The notes below the pieces were generated by a model. It did not search any database, was not told where the DNA came from, and saw nothing but the letters and a program-made list of their open reading frames with translations. Source: an uncultured Centipeda sp. (GTDB lineage: Bacteria > Bacillota > Negativicutes > Selenomonadales > Selenomonadaceae). From it: 64,000 nucleotides of DNA. The stretch is from positions 1 to 64,000 of the forward strand of contig CAJPQT010000008.1 in the NCBI GenBank assembly GCA_905372865.1, read 5' to 3'. Positions 25,692-34,860 of this stretch are shown in pieces; positions within the stretch are counted from its first letter, which is position 1; each line of letters starts with the position of its first letter. Made by a program: the position numbers and the translations under genes.

Positions 25692-26834
25692 ATGGCAGAC
25701 ATTGAAAATGTAGATGCCTACATCACGGAAGAATTTCAATGGTTTCACCGCCATCCTGAGCTCTCCTATGAAGAAGTGGAGACAACGCAGCGGATTCGTG
25801 CCTCCTTGGAGCGGGCGGGGCTTCGCATTCTGGAGCTTCCACTCAAGACGGGCGTTGTTGCGGAGGTAGGCACGGGGAATACCATCCTCGCCCTGCGCAG
25901 CGATATCGATGCACTGCCCATCGAGGAGCAGACGGATCTGGCGTATCGCTCGGAGCACGCGGGCTGTATGCACGCCTGTGGGCACGATTTTCACATCTCC
26001 TCGGTGCTTGGAGCGGCCCTGCTGCTCAAACAGCGCGAGGCGGAGCTCGCGGGGCGCGTGCGGATCTTCTTTCAGCCGGCGGAGGAGGCTCCGGGCGGTG
26101 CGAAGGTACTCATCGAGGCGGGTGCACTGCAGGATGTCACGGCGATCTTTGGGCTGCACGCATCGCCGCTCCTTGAGGTCGGCACGGTCGGCATCTCGGC
26201 GGGGGCGGTGATGGCGGCGGTGGATCGCTTTGTCTTTCGTTTTCGCGGCAAGGGGACACACGCCGCACATCCCGAGGCGGGGGTGGATCCGATTCCGCTG
26301 ACGGCGGCGTTTGTGCAGTCGGTACAGACGGTTGTCGCACGCAATCTCAATCCGTTCTCCGCGGGTCTCGTGAGTGTCACGCATATCGAGGCGGGGAATA
26401 CGTGGAATGTCATTCCCGAGGAGACTCTCGTCGAGGGGACGACGCGCAGCATGGATGCACAGGAGCGTGCACACATCCGAGCGCGTGTCTGTGCGCTTGC
26501 AGAGCAGTTGGCGGAGGCGTATGGCGCGACGGTAGAGACAGACTGGTACGAAGGTCCGCCGGCGACGGTCAACGATGGCTTTTGGGCGGCGTATGCAGAG
26601 GAAAAAGCAAAGGAACACAATCTGAATGTAGTTCCCGCACCAAAGTCGCTCGGCGGAGAGGACTTTGCCTTCTATCAGGAGAAAGTCCCGGGGATGTTCG
26701 TTCTCGTCGGCACGGGGCTTGCGCCCGCGCTCCACAATCCGGGCTTCCGCGTTGACCTGAACGCACTCGCGCCGACGGCGCATTACCTTGCGGAGCTCGT
26801 ATGCGGTGCGTTTAAGAAGGTGAAGGAACGATGA
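25692..26834 (+). CDS. M20 family amidohydrolase (IAA-amino acid hydrolase-like)
   Basis: This 380-residue metallopeptidase-fold protein has the M20D motifs FHRHPELSYEE, LRSDIDALPI, HACGHDFHISSVLGAALLL, FQPAEE, GLHASP and the late LGGEDFAFY. Ligands are the His/Asp/Glu residues and Cys in the ACGHD loop. Family members remove N-acyl groups from amino acids. The next gene, metN, starts 4 nt inside its end, so it belongs to the methionine-uptake operon. A role in freeing methionine or a related sulfur amino acid from an N-acyl form taken up by MetNIQ is an inference. Confidence 0.88.
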   Translation: MADIENVDAYITEEFQWFHRHPELSYEEVETTQRIRASLERAGLRILELPLKTGVVAEVGTGNTILALRSDIDALPIEEQTDLAYRSEHAGCMHACGHDFHISSVLGAALLLKQREAELAGRVRIFFQPAEEAPGGAKVLIEAGALQDVTAIFGLHASPLLEVGTVGISAGAVMAAVDRFVFRFRGKGTHAAHPEAGVDPIPLTAAFVQSVQTVVARNLNPFSAGLVSVTHIEAGNTWNVIPEETLVEGTTRSMDAQERAHIRARVCALAEQLAEAYGATVETDWYEGPPATVNDGFWAAYAEEKAKEHNLNVVPAPKSLGGEDFAFYQEKVPGMFVLVGTGLAPALHNPGFRVDLNALAPTAHYLAELVCGAFKKVKER

Positions 26835-27856
26835 TCGAATTTGTGAATGTTCACAAGGAATTCCTTGTGAACGGGAAGCCCGTCACGGCACTGCAGGAGG
26901 TCAGCCTCAAGATCCCGGACGGGGATATCTTCGGTGTTATCGGTTTCAGCGGCGCTGGCAAGTCGACGCTCCTGCGCATGGTCAATGCGCTCGAAAAGCC
27001 CGATCACGGGCATGTGCTGCTCGACGGCAAGGCGGTGGACGAGCTGTCCTCCAAGGAGCTGCGGCAGGCGCGCAAGAAGATCGGCATGGTCTTTCAGCAG
27101 TTCAACCTGCTCGAGTCCAAGACCGTGCGGGAAAACATTGCGATACCGCTCCGACTGGCGCATGACCGCACGCAGGGGGAGATTGATGCGCGTCTCAAGC
27201 GATTGTTGGAGTTTGTAGAGCTCACGGACAAGGCGGATGCCTATCCGTGGCAGCTCTCCGGCGGGCAGAAGCAGCGCGTCGGCATTGCGCGGGCACTCGC
27301 GACGCAGCCGTCGATCCTGCTCTGCGATGAGGCAACCAGTGCGCTTGATCCGGAGACGACGGATTCGATTCTGAAACTGCTCGCACGCATCAATCAGGAG
27401 CTCGGCATTACAATCCTCTTTGTCACGCATCAGGTGCAGGTGATACAGAAGCTCTGCCGTCACGTTGCCGTGATGGAAAGCGGCAGGGTGATCGAGCACG
27501 GTGCGACGCTTGATATCTTCTCCGCTCCGCGCGAGGCGATGACGCGGCGGTTCGTGCGGGCGGTCATTCCCGACGAGCTGCCCAAGAGTATATGGGAAGC
27601 ACTGCAGGAAGAACGGCGCAACTATCGCTTGCTGCGGCTGCGCTTTCTCGGCGAACAGGCGAAGGGGAATCTGCTCTACCGCATTCAGCGGGAGTTTTCC
27701 GTCGAGACCAGTGTGCTCTTTGCCTCGGTCAGCGAGATCGAGGAGCAGGTTCTGGGGATATTCATTGTCCAATTCATCGGTGAGGACACAGAGCTCGCGC
27801 GCGTGGAGGAGTATATTCATGCGCAGGGCGTGGAGTGGCAGGAGGTGAATCCATGA
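26831..27856 (+). CDS. metN: Methionine ABC transporter ATP-binding protein
   Basis: This 341-residue ATPase has Walker A GFSGAGKST, Q-loop VFQQFNLLES, signature LSGGQKQRVGIARAL, Walker B ILLCDEATSALD and the switch His in FVTHQ. A C-terminal NIL domain (about residues 265-340) binds methionine and inhibits transport when the cell is replete. The permease gene starts inside its stop codon (ATGA), and the upstream amidohydrolase overlaps its start. Confidence 0.95.
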   Translation: MIEFVNVHKEFLVNGKPVTALQEVSLKIPDGDIFGVIGFSGAGKSTLLRMVNALEKPDHGHVLLDGKAVDELSSKELRQARKKIGMVFQQFNLLESKTVRENIAIPLRLAHDRTQGEIDARLKRLLEFVELTDKADAYPWQLSGGQKQRVGIARALATQPSILLCDEATSALDPETTDSILKLLARINQELGITILFVTHQVQVIQKLCRHVAVMESGRVIEHGATLDIFSAPREAMTRRFVRAVIPDELPKSIWEALQEERRNYRLLRLRFLGEQAKGNLLYRIQREFSVETSVLFASVSEIEEQVLGIFIVQFIGEDTELARVEEYIHAQGVEWQEVNP

Positions 27857-28512
27857 TGGAGTTAGGCGTACCAAATGCGCAGATTTTACTGGCGGCACAG
27901 GAAACGCTCTATATGGTCTTTGTTTCGCTGGCGATCGGCACGTTGCTCGCAATGGTGCTTGCCGTTGTGCTGATCCTCACGCGGCCGCTTGGCATCCTGC
28001 CGCACAGCTGGACGTATCAAATTGTGAACGTCACAGTCAACGTCATCCGCAGCGTACCGTTCATCATTCTCATGGTGTTCATCCTGCCGCTGACGAAGAT
28101 GATTGTCGGGACGCGAATCGGTACAACGGCGGCACTCGTTCCGCTCGTGGTGTTCATCACGCCGTATCTCACACGTCTCTTTGAGAACTCTCTTCTTGAG
28201 GTGGATCATGGCATTGTAGAGGCGGCTCAGGCGATGGGCGCGTCTTATTATGAGATCGTCCGCTACTTCCTCCTGCCGGAGGCGAAGGGGTCGCTGATCC
28301 TGTCCGTGACGACGGGAACCATCGGGCTTCTCGGAGCGACGGCGATGGCGGGCGCAATCGGCGCGGGCGGTGTGGGTGATCTCGCGCTGACGTATGGCTA
28401 TGAGCGTATGAACTTCCCGCTCATGCTCTTTACCGTCGTCGTCCTCATCGTCTTTGTGCAGATCATACAGTCGGTGGGCAATTACTTTGCCGCGCGTGCG
28501 CGTGGGCATTGA
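27853..28512 (+). CDS. metI: Methionine ABC transporter permease
   Basis: This 219-residue inner-membrane permease has five to six hydrophobic segments and the EAA loop VEAAQAMGASYYEIVRYFLLPEAKGSLI, which contacts MetN. N-terminally it reads ETLYMVFVSLAIGTLLAMVLAVVLILTRP and VNVIRSVPFIILMVFILPLTK, typical of MetI. The start ATG 27853 overlaps the metN stop and has GGAGGTG upstream; ATG 27856 is an alternative. Confidence 0.94.
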   Translation: MMELGVPNAQILLAAQETLYMVFVSLAIGTLLAMVLAVVLILTRPLGILPHSWTYQIVNVTVNVIRSVPFIILMVFILPLTKMIVGTRIGTTAALVPLVVFITPYLTRLFENSLLEVDHGIVEAAQAMGASYYEIVRYFLLPEAKGSLILSVTTGTIGLLGATAMAGAIGAGGVGDLALTYGYERMNFPLMLFTVVVLIVFVQIIQSVGNYFAARARGH

Positions 28513-28571
28513 GGAAGCACTGATAAATTCAGCGATTTCTTGAGTTTATCAAAAAAGAAAGCAGGGATTTT

Positions 28572-29390
28572 ATGAAATTCAGGAAAATATGGGCGCTCGG
28601 TCTGGCCGTTGTTCTCGGTGCGGGGGTAGTCGCGGGCTGCGGCAGTGAACAGGCATCGACGGATAAGAAGACCATCACCTACAGCAAGTCGCAGGGGCCG
28701 TACTCGGAGCTGTTTGAGAACGGTGTGAAGCCGATCCTTGAGAAGCAGGGCTATACGGTCACAGGCAAGGATCTGAGCGACCTCCTGCAGGCGGATGTGG
28801 CACTCAACGACGGTGAGGTGGACTTCAATGTCGAGCAGCATACGGCGTACATGGAGAACTTCAACAAGAAGCAGGACGGACACCTCGTGGCTCTGACCCC
28901 GATTCCGACCGTTCCGGCGGGCATCTATGCGGGGAAGAAGGACAACCTCGCACAGATCGCGGATGGGGACACCATCGCCGTGCCGAACGATGCGTCCAAT
29001 ACGGCACGCGCTTACGCGCTCCTGCAGAAGGCAGGGTGGATCAAGCTCGATCCCGCGAAGGACCTTGCGACGGTGACGCAGCAAGACATCGTCGAGAATC
29101 CGCACAATCTGAAGTTCACGGAGATGAAGTCGCTCAATATTCCTGCGGTGCGCGGTGATTTCGCCTACATCGTCATCACGGGCTCGATTGTCTACAACGC
29201 GAAGATTGACCCGTCGACGGCACTTCTCAAGGAGGACATCCTGCCACATCTCCTGCTGCAGCTTGTCGTGCACGAGAAGAACAAGGATGCGAAGTGGGCG
29301 CAGGACATCGTCAAAGCCTATCACTCGGACGAGTTCAAGGATTATCTGAAGAAGAACGACAACGGGCTCTGGTTCGTGCCGGAGAACTGA
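28572..29390 (+). CDS. metQ: Methionine-binding lipoprotein
   Basis: This 272-residue NlpA/MetQ protein has a lipoprotein signal with lipobox VAGC (Cys23). The binding-protein fold shows the family segments GPYSELFENGVKPILEKQGY, VDFNVEQHTAYMENFNK, TIAVPNDASNTARAYALLQKAGWI and AYIVITGSIVYNAKIDPSTALLKED. It is anchored outside the membrane and delivers methionine to MetNI. It is last in the operon, 59 bp after metI, behind a small inverted repeat (GATAAA...TTTATC) that could act as a processing stem. Confidence 0.95.
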   Translation: MKFRKIWALGLAVVLGAGVVAGCGSEQASTDKKTITYSKSQGPYSELFENGVKPILEKQGYTVTGKDLSDLLQADVALNDGEVDFNVEQHTAYMENFNKKQDGHLVALTPIPTVPAGIYAGKKDNLAQIADGDTIAVPNDASNTARAYALLQKAGWIKLDPAKDLATVTQQDIVENPHNLKFTEMKSLNIPAVRGDFAYIVITGSIVYNAKIDPSTALLKEDILPHLLLQLVVHEKNKDAKWAQDIVKAYHSDEFKDYLKKNDNGLWFVPEN

Positions 29391-29431
29391 TCGGATCAAA
29401 TTGAATGCCATAAATACAAAGCATGAACAAT

Positions 29432-29478
29432 AAATGGGTGCTGCACGAACTTTTTAGCTTCGTGCAGCACCCATTTTT
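29432..29478. terminator. Bidirectional terminator between metQ and lgt
   Basis: The 18-bp perfect arms AAATGGGTGCTGCACGAA and TTCGTGCAGCACCCATTT flank CTTTTTAG-type loop bases. T-tracts are at the 3' end on both strands. The loop core is shared with the terminator at 54937-54980. Confidence 0.9.
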
Positions 29479-30322
29479 ATAAATCTTTTTGCCGATTATT
29501 TTTTCGTCGTTTCTTGCGTTCGCTGACGTGCTCCGTCTCAACGGGAACTGTGCCGTGCTCACGCAGTCCGAGCCAGAGGAAGAAGGCGAGAGCGACAAGT
29601 CCGAAACCGAGGCTGGTCATCTGAGCGCTTGTGAAAAGTCCCAAATACTTCTCGGTGTAGTCGCCGCGCAGGTATTCGAGCGCGAAGCGCACGAGACTGT
29701 AGAGCATGACGTAGAGGGCGAAGCACTGTCCGCGTGCGTGCCCTCGTGCACGGAAGATGAGCAGCAGGGCAAAGATGACGATGTCGAGCTGCCCCTCCCA
29801 GACCTCCGCCGGCCAGAGCGGCTGTGCGCCGTAGGTATGGTGGGCGAGGGTGGTCTCGGGGTAGAGAATGCCGAAGCTGCTGCCTGTCGGTGCACCGAAG
29901 GCATCTCCGTTGAGGAGGTTCGCACAGCGGCCGAGTGCCTGCCCAAGGACAATCGCGGGCGCAGCAACGTCCATAAAGTGAATGGTGTCGAGCCCGTGCT
30001 TCCGGCTGTAGAGGATGCCGACGAGCACGCCGAGGAAGACACCGCCCTGGATCGCCATACCGCCCTGCCAGACGTTCAGGATCTCGGTCAGGTGATGCTG
30101 GTAGTAGTCCCAGTCAAAGAAGAACACGTCCCAGAGACGTGCACCAAGCAATCCTGCGATGCCGCAGTAGATGCCAAGATCGGGGACGTGCTTTTCGTAG
30201 CCGCGCCCGTCCATCTTTGCGAGGAAGTAGGCGACACCCGTGGCGAGAAGAATCGAGAGGGAGATGACAACCCCGTAGGAGCGGATGGGGAAGTCGCCGA
30301 TGTAGAAGAGATACTGATGCAA
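29477..30322 (-). CDS. lgt: Prolipoprotein diacylglyceryl transferase
   Basis: This 281-residue inner-membrane enzyme transfers diacylglycerol from phosphatidylglycerol to the lipobox Cys. It has seven hydrophobic segments and the Lgt motifs: early IRSYGVVISLSILLAT, the signature LGQALGRCANLLNGDAFGAPT (family G-R-x-x-N-F-x-N-x-E), and late LVRFALEYLRGD. It would modify MetQ and the lipoprotein at 44.5 kb, among others. It is the last gene of a four-gene minus-strand run, 14 bp after the phosphoribosyltransferase. Confidence 0.95.
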   Translation of the reverse strand: MHQYLFYIGDFPIRSYGVVISLSILLATGVAYFLAKMDGRGYEKHVPDLGIYCGIAGLLGARLWDVFFFDWDYYQHHLTEILNVWQGGMAIQGGVFLGVLVGILYSRKHGLDTIHFMDVAAPAIVLGQALGRCANLLNGDAFGAPTGSSFGILYPETTLAHHTYGAQPLWPAEVWEGQLDIVIFALLLIFRARGHARGQCFALYVMLYSLVRFALEYLRGDYTEKYLGLFTSAQMTSLGFGLVALAFFLWLGLREHGTVPVETEHVSERKKRRKNNRQKDL

Positions 30323-30336
30323 GGCGCCCGTCCAAT

Positions 30337-30888
30337 CTACTCTGCTTCAAAGAGCGGCAGAGCTTCGAGGAAGATGATGTCTGTCCGCTTTGCCGCATCG
30401 CCTTCGGCAAGCACCGCAGCCTGTCCGATGACGTGTGCACCTGCTTTTTTTGCAAGATTTCCGAGTGCGAGCATCGAGCCGCCCGTGCTGATGACATCGT
30501 CGAGGAGGAGTACCTTCCGTCCCTCGATGCGTTCCATGTCCGTATTCATGAGGTAGAGACGCTGCTTGCCCATCGTGGTGATCGATTCGTCCTCGACCCA
30601 GATCGGATCTTCCATGTATGCCTTGACAGACTTGCGCGCTGTAATGTAGTAGGGCATATCCAGCTGGCGTGCAAGCTCTGCCGCGAGGGGAATCCCCTTG
30701 GTTTCTGCAGTCATGATGATCTCGGTATCGGCGGGGATTTTCTTTGCCAGATCCCGTGCACAGTTTACGCACAGTTCCACGTCACCAAGCATGATGAAGC
30801 CTGCAATGGCGAGATGCTCATTGAGGTTGATGATGGAAAGGCGGCGCTTGCAGCCGGCGACGGTGAGATCGTAGAATCGTTTTTCCAT
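30337..30888 (-). CDS. Type I phosphoribosyltransferase (Apt/Xpt-like)
   Basis: This 183-residue protein has the PRPP-binding motif VLLLDDVISTGGSMLAL (about 128-144) and the flexible-loop region ITARKSVKAYMEDPIWVE, as in adenine and xanthine phosphoribosyltransferases. It would join a purine base to PRPP in salvage. Which base cannot be told; the sequence is not a close match to housekeeping Apt, and regulator-type PRTases exist. It lies 2 bp after the aminotransferase gene, so the two are translationally linked. Confidence 0.8.
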   Translation of the reverse strand: MEKRFYDLTVAGCKRRLSIINLNEHLAIAGFIMLGDVELCVNCARDLAKKIPADTEIIMTAETKGIPLAAELARQLDMPYYITARKSVKAYMEDPIWVEDESITTMGKQRLYLMNTDMERIEGRKVLLLDDVISTGGSMLALGNLAKKAGAHVIGQAAVLAEGDAAKRTDIIFLEALPLFEAE

Positions 30889-30890
30889 GT

Positions 30891-32204
30891 TCAGAATCCT
30901 TTCTCGGTCAGTACGAGTTCCACGGCGTTAAGCACGTCGTTTATGTTCTTCTCAGTGATGATCAGCGGCGGCTGAAATGCCATGACGTTGCGTTCAATGC
31001 CGTTCTTGCCGACGATAAAGCCCCTGTTCTTGAGTTCTTCGAGCACGAGATCTAGTTTGGCGGCAGCGGGGGATTTGTCCGCGTGGACGAACTCGGCACC
31101 GACCATCAGCCCCAGTCCGCGTATGTCGCCGATGATAGGGTGACGCTTCTGGATTTCCTTGAGACCTGCACGCAGCTGCACTCCGCGCCGTTCGGCATTC
31201 CCCATGAGATCGTGTTCCTCGATGTAGCGGATGACCTGAAGGCCTGCCGTTGTGGAGACGGGGTTGCCGCCGAGGGTGGATGCGCCGGGCCTCGTGTATT
31301 TGTCTGCGATCTCGGGGGTTGCGATGAATGCACTGATGGGCGCACCGTTGCCGAGCGCCTTCGCCATGGTCATAATGTCGGGCGTGACGCCAAAATGCTC
31401 GATGGCGAACATCTTGCCCGTGCGCGCAAAGCCCGTCTGCACCTCATCCGCGATGAAGAGTGCGCCGTAGTGATCGAGGATCTCCTTGACGCGTCTGAAG
31501 TAGCCCTTCGGCGGAACGATGATGCCCGCATTGCCCTGAATGCTCTCGGCGATGAATGCGGCGGGACGGCCCGTGGTCGCACTCTTGATCGTCTCCTCGA
31601 CCTCGTTCGCACACGCCAGCCCGCACGCCTCGGGCGAGAGTTTCATCGGACAGCGGTAGCAGTACGGATTGCGGGCGAAGTGGATGCCGCCGACGGGATT
31701 CGGGTCGGTGCGCCACATGGACAGCCCTGTGAGGCTCATCGTGAGCTTCGTGCGTCCGTGGAGACCGCCGCGCAGGGCGATGAACTCGCTGCTGCCCGTG
31801 GCAATCTCGGCGAGGAGCGCCGCGCCCTCGTTCGCCTCCGTGCCTGTGGAGCAGAAGAACGACTTTTGCAGCCGTCCCGGTGTGATGCGTGCAAGCTGCT
31901 CGGCGAGGTTGACGAAGTTCTCCGTGAGGTAGATGTTGCAGACGTGCTGGAGCGTGTTCAGCTGCTCCGTAACGGCGGCATTGATCGCGGGATTGCAGTG
32001 TCCGCAGTTGATGACGGAGACACCTGCGAAGCAGTCGAGATACTTCCTGCCCTCACTGTCGTAAAGGTACTGCATTTCACCGCGCACCATCTGGCGCGGA
32101 TCGCTGTAGAAATGCCCAAGGCAGGGGATGATGTATTTCTTCTTTTTTTCGAGGATGGCGGCAGCGCCGATGTAGTTGTTCTCGTTCGTGGAAGCTATGT
32201 CCAT
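30891..32204 (-). CDS. Class III PLP-dependent aminotransferase
   Basis: This protein of about 437 residues belongs to the ornithine/4-aminobutyrate/alanine-glyoxylate aminotransferase group. Motifs: FAGVSVINCGHCNPAI, CSTGTEANEGAALLA, GGLHGRTKLTMSLTG, FIAESIQGNAGIIVPPKGYF, FIADEVQTGFARTGKMFA (D-E-V-Q), the PLP lysine in MAKALGNGAPISAFIA, and TLGGNPVSTTAGL. It most resembles AGXT2/putrescine-type enzymes; the amino donor is unknown. I chose ATG 32204 (MDIASTNENNY). The frame stays open upstream into the U32 gene but that part is not family-like. SD is weak (GAAAGAAG). Confidence 0.85.
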   Translation of the reverse strand: MDIASTNENNYIGAAAILEKKKKYIIPCLGHFYSDPRQMVRGEMQYLYDSEGRKYLDCFAGVSVINCGHCNPAINAAVTEQLNTLQHVCNIYLTENFVNLAEQLARITPGRLQKSFFCSTGTEANEGAALLAEIATGSSEFIALRGGLHGRTKLTMSLTGLSMWRTDPNPVGGIHFARNPYCYRCPMKLSPEACGLACANEVEETIKSATTGRPAAFIAESIQGNAGIIVPPKGYFRRVKEILDHYGALFIADEVQTGFARTGKMFAIEHFGVTPDIMTMAKALGNGAPISAFIATPEIADKYTRPGASTLGGNPVSTTAGLQVIRYIEEHDLMGNAERRGVQLRAGLKEIQKRHPIIGDIRGLGLMVGAEFVHADKSPAAAKLDLVLEELKNRGFIVGKNGIERNVMAFQPPLIITEKNINDVLNAVELVLTEKGF

Positions 32205-32221
32205 GAGGCTTCTTTCTATTT

Positions 32222-34168
32222 CTAAATGGAATTGCGGCTCTGGCGGAAACGATAGGTGCCGATGCCCAAGGGGCGCGGTGTGATCTCCGTGAGACGGTCG
32301 AAATCTTCCGTACGGCATCCGTCGCCGCCTGCTGCGAGGCGGTCGAGCGCAGCGCGGTAAATGCGGACAATTTCCCCCGTTGTTTCAGCCGCGTAGTCCT
32401 GTGCCTCGATGCGGTACGAGCCAAGCCCGTTGAACTTCTCAAGGTAGGGATAGAGGCACAGATCCTTTGCAAAGTAGATGTGGTTGCGCCCGTACTGATC
32501 GATGCGGATGGAGTGTATGCCGCCCGCCTCATCGCGGAACGCATAGTGCGTGTCCATCAGCTCCGGCGCGGCAAGATCGCTGTAGTTCGGCAGCGACATC
32601 GCGGGGAAGTTGTAGTCACAGATCATGGACTCGTATGCGCCGTGGACGACTGCCTCGATCGGCAGGATGGCGTTCTCGACGATCTCACGCAGCTGCTGGA
32701 ATGAAAGCTCGTAGGAGGCGGTCGCCATCGTGAGCCTGTTCTCTGCAAGGAAGGTGACGGCGAGATGGTTGAATATGTTGAATGAGTGATCCGCCTGTAC
32801 GGGAAGCTTCGTGAGCATACGGGCAAGCTTCAGTGTGCCGAGGTTGCCGACCATGATGCCGTCCACACCGAGGTCGTTCAGTGCAGTGAAGAACTGCTCC
32901 AGTTCGCCGCACTCACGACGCATGGTGGTACGCGGGGTGTTCACAACAACGCGTGCACGTCCCGCCGCATAGCGCACGATCTCCGCATAGTCGCCGAGTT
33001 TCCACGGGCGATTGGGACGGAACGCCTCGCCGCCGACGTAGATGGTATCCGCACCCGCATCCACTGCCGCACGCGCAGCATCGATTGTGCCGACACGAAC
33101 GCTGAGATGGCGGCTTGGGGCATTCTCCTTTTCAATCGGGCGTTCGGCGCGCAGCACCTCGTCGACAAAGCCCGCTTCCTCAACCGCCTGGCTGAAGAAG
33201 CGCGGCTCGCGCTCGCCCGTCATGCCGATGTCGACGGCGGTCGGCTGTCCAAAGGCGAATGTCGTTGTGTAGTCGCGCACACGGTTGTCGTAGAGCGTGC
33301 GCCAGCCCTCCTCATCCGTCGTGTAGCCGTTCGGGTCGGCGATGTAGGCATCAATCGCCTTGCGATAGGTGGAGACGAGCCGCGCGATGAACTCGGGCGA
33401 GCGCATCCGCCCTTCGATTTTGAACGAATAGACGCCGGCCTGAATGAGTGTGGGGATGGAGCGGTACATACACATATCCTTGAGCGCGAGCTTGTATGGA
33501 CCAGGGCTGTCCGCGTCGAGCACTTCTCCTGTCGTCTCGTCGATGAGGGCAAACGGCCAGCGGCAGATCTTCATGCAGCGTCCACGGTTGCCGCTCTGCC
33601 CAAAGAGCACACCCGAGTGGATGCACTGCCCGCTCTCTGAGATGCACATATCGCCGTGCATGAAGTACTCGACCTCAATGCTCGTGCGTGCACGAAAGAG
33701 CGCAAGCTCGGAGAGCGTCATCTCACGTCCGACGACAATGCGTGTAATGCCGTACTCCTTGAGTTTCTCAATCGCGTGCTCGTTGTGCGTGTTCATCATG
33801 ACGGAGGTGTGCAGGGGGACGGAAATGCCCATCTCGTGGACGAGCTCAAGCACGGCGAAGTCCTGCACGAGGATTGCGTCGGGGCGGATCTCGTCGAGAT
33901 AGGCAAGGTAGTCGCGCAGTGCGGGCAGCTCCTCGTTGCTGATAAGGTTGTTGAGCGTGACATAGAGCTCGACATTGTGCGTGTGTGCGTAGTCGACGGC
34001 CGCCTTCAGGCGCTCGTCGTCAAAGTTGAAGTCGCCCTCGTGCAGCCGCATATTGAAATGTTTGCCGCCGAGATAGACGGCATCCGCACCCGCCGCGATT
34101 CCCGCAGTCATGGCATCCCACGTCCCTGCAGGGGCAAGCAGTTCGACGGATTTTCGGTGTAACAGCAT
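32222..34168 (-). CDS. U32 family peptidase-like protein, two-module (RlhA/YdcP-like)
   Basis: The 648-residue protein starts with VELLAPAGTWDAMTAGIAAGADAVYLGGKHFNMR. It carries the U32 signature EYFMHGDMCISESGQCIHSGVLFGQSGNRGRCMKICR with the iron-sulfur cysteines. A second TIM-barrel-like module follows from about 385 (VRVGTIDAARAAVDAGADTIYVGGEAF). Size and layout fit RlhA/YdcP, which hydroxylates C2501 of 23S rRNA, rather than a true protease; this assignment is inference. The ATG 34168 lies 11 nt after AAGGAG. The leader contains a long hairpin (34192-34227). Confidence 0.85.
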   Translation of the reverse strand: MLLHRKSVELLAPAGTWDAMTAGIAAGADAVYLGGKHFNMRLHEGDFNFDDERLKAAVDYAHTHNVELYVTLNNLISNEELPALRDYLAYLDEIRPDAILVQDFAVLELVHEMGISVPLHTSVMMNTHNEHAIEKLKEYGITRIVVGREMTLSELALFRARTSIEVEYFMHGDMCISESGQCIHSGVLFGQSGNRGRCMKICRWPFALIDETTGEVLDADSPGPYKLALKDMCMYRSIPTLIQAGVYSFKIEGRMRSPEFIARLVSTYRKAIDAYIADPNGYTTDEEGWRTLYDNRVRDYTTTFAFGQPTAVDIGMTGEREPRFFSQAVEEAGFVDEVLRAERPIEKENAPSRHLSVRVGTIDAARAAVDAGADTIYVGGEAFRPNRPWKLGDYAEIVRYAAGRARVVVNTPRTTMRRECGELEQFFTALNDLGVDGIMVGNLGTLKLARMLTKLPVQADHSFNIFNHLAVTFLAENRLTMATASYELSFQQLREIVENAILPIEAVVHGAYESMICDYNFPAMSLPNYSDLAAPELMDTHYAFRDEAGGIHSIRIDQYGRNHIYFAKDLCLYPYLEKFNGLGSYRIEAQDYAAETTGEIVRIYRAALDRLAAGGDGCRTEDFDRLTEITPRPLGIGTYRFRQSRNSI

Positions 34169-34191
34169 TGTGAAAATAACTCCTTCTGGAT

Positions 34192-34227
34192 GGAGAATGT
34201 GCCGCACCAATCCGTGCAGCATTCTCC
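34192..34227 (-). other. Leader hairpin of the U32 mRNA
   Basis: The arms GGAGAATG and CATTCTCC are perfect. The inner CTGCAC/GTGCGGC stretch extends the stem around GGATTG. It starts within about 10 nt of the predicted mRNA 5' end and is not followed by a T-tract. Confidence 0.55.
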
Positions 34228-34240
34228 TATATCGCCTATG

Positions 34241-34269
34241 ATTATAACAGGAAAAAACATTTCTTTCAA
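34241..34269 (-). promoter_or_regulatory. Promoter of the U32-aminotransferase-PRTase-lgt unit
   Basis: On the minus strand, TTGAAA (34264-34269), 17 bp, then TATAAT (34241-34246) with a TG one base upstream (extended -10). Confidence 0.7.
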
Positions 34270-34327
34270 ACGATGTCAAAATAGCAAAAAAGAATGAATA
34301 TAAATGGAAGTTTTTTCTGCGTTCTCC

Positions 34328-34438
34328 TTGTAAAAGAAGTGCTTTTCGGTTATATTATACATAGATTTTATTATACGCGCTAGAGGGTATAAATTTTATA
34401 TAATATGCACTGTAGTTGGCATATATTTTTTAGCCAAC
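34328..34438 (+). promoter_or_regulatory. nuo promoter region with leader hairpin
   Basis: This A/T-rich interval (34280-34506) has no gene. One promoter candidate is TTGTAA (34328-34333), 17 bp, TATATT (34351-34356). A second -10, TATAAT (34399-34404), lacks a good -35. GTTGGC (34415-34420) and GCCAAC (34433-34438) form a 6-bp stem at the start of the transcript from the second candidate. No Fnr box is seen. Confidence 0.45.
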
Positions 34439-34506
34439 GATTATTGTTTCTGATTATTTATTTTTCCTATGTATTTATTTAATTATACGATTGAGGAGGC
34501 CTGTGT

Positions 34507-34860
34507 ATGGGAGAGCTTGGAAGTCTTGGAATTTTTTTGTTGGTGGCGCTGTTTTTCCCCGTCATGGCGCTCGGTCCTGCATTCCTCTTGCAGCCGAAAC
34601 AGCCGTCGCCGCAGAAATACATTCCCTACGAGTGCGGTGTCGATCCGATCGGTTCGCCGTACGTGCAGTTTCGCGCAGGGTATTTCCTCTATGCGCTGCT
34701 GTTCATCGTCTTTGACATCGAGACGGTATTCCTATATCCGTGGGCGGTGGAGTTCCAGATGCTTGGACTGTTTGCGCTGCTCGAGATGTTTGTCTTTGTC
34801 GGGATCCTCGCACTGGGGCTCGGCTATGCGTGGCGAAAGGGGGATCTGACATGGAGATAG
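34507..34860 (+). CDS. nuoA: NADH-quinone oxidoreductase-like subunit A
   Basis: This 117-residue protein with three membrane helices is the first gene of the nuo operon. It has the family signature [45 protein letters not shown], which lines the quinone channel entrance (loop Cys in YECG). The ATG is preceded by GAGGAGGCC. Its stop lies inside nuoB, so translation is coupled. Confidence 0.96.
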   Translation: MGELGSLGIFLLVALFFPVMALGPAFLLQPKQPSPQKYIPYECGVDPIGSPYVQFRAGYFLYALLFIVFDIETVFLYPWAVEFQMLGLFALLEMFVFVGILALGLGYAWRKGDLTWR

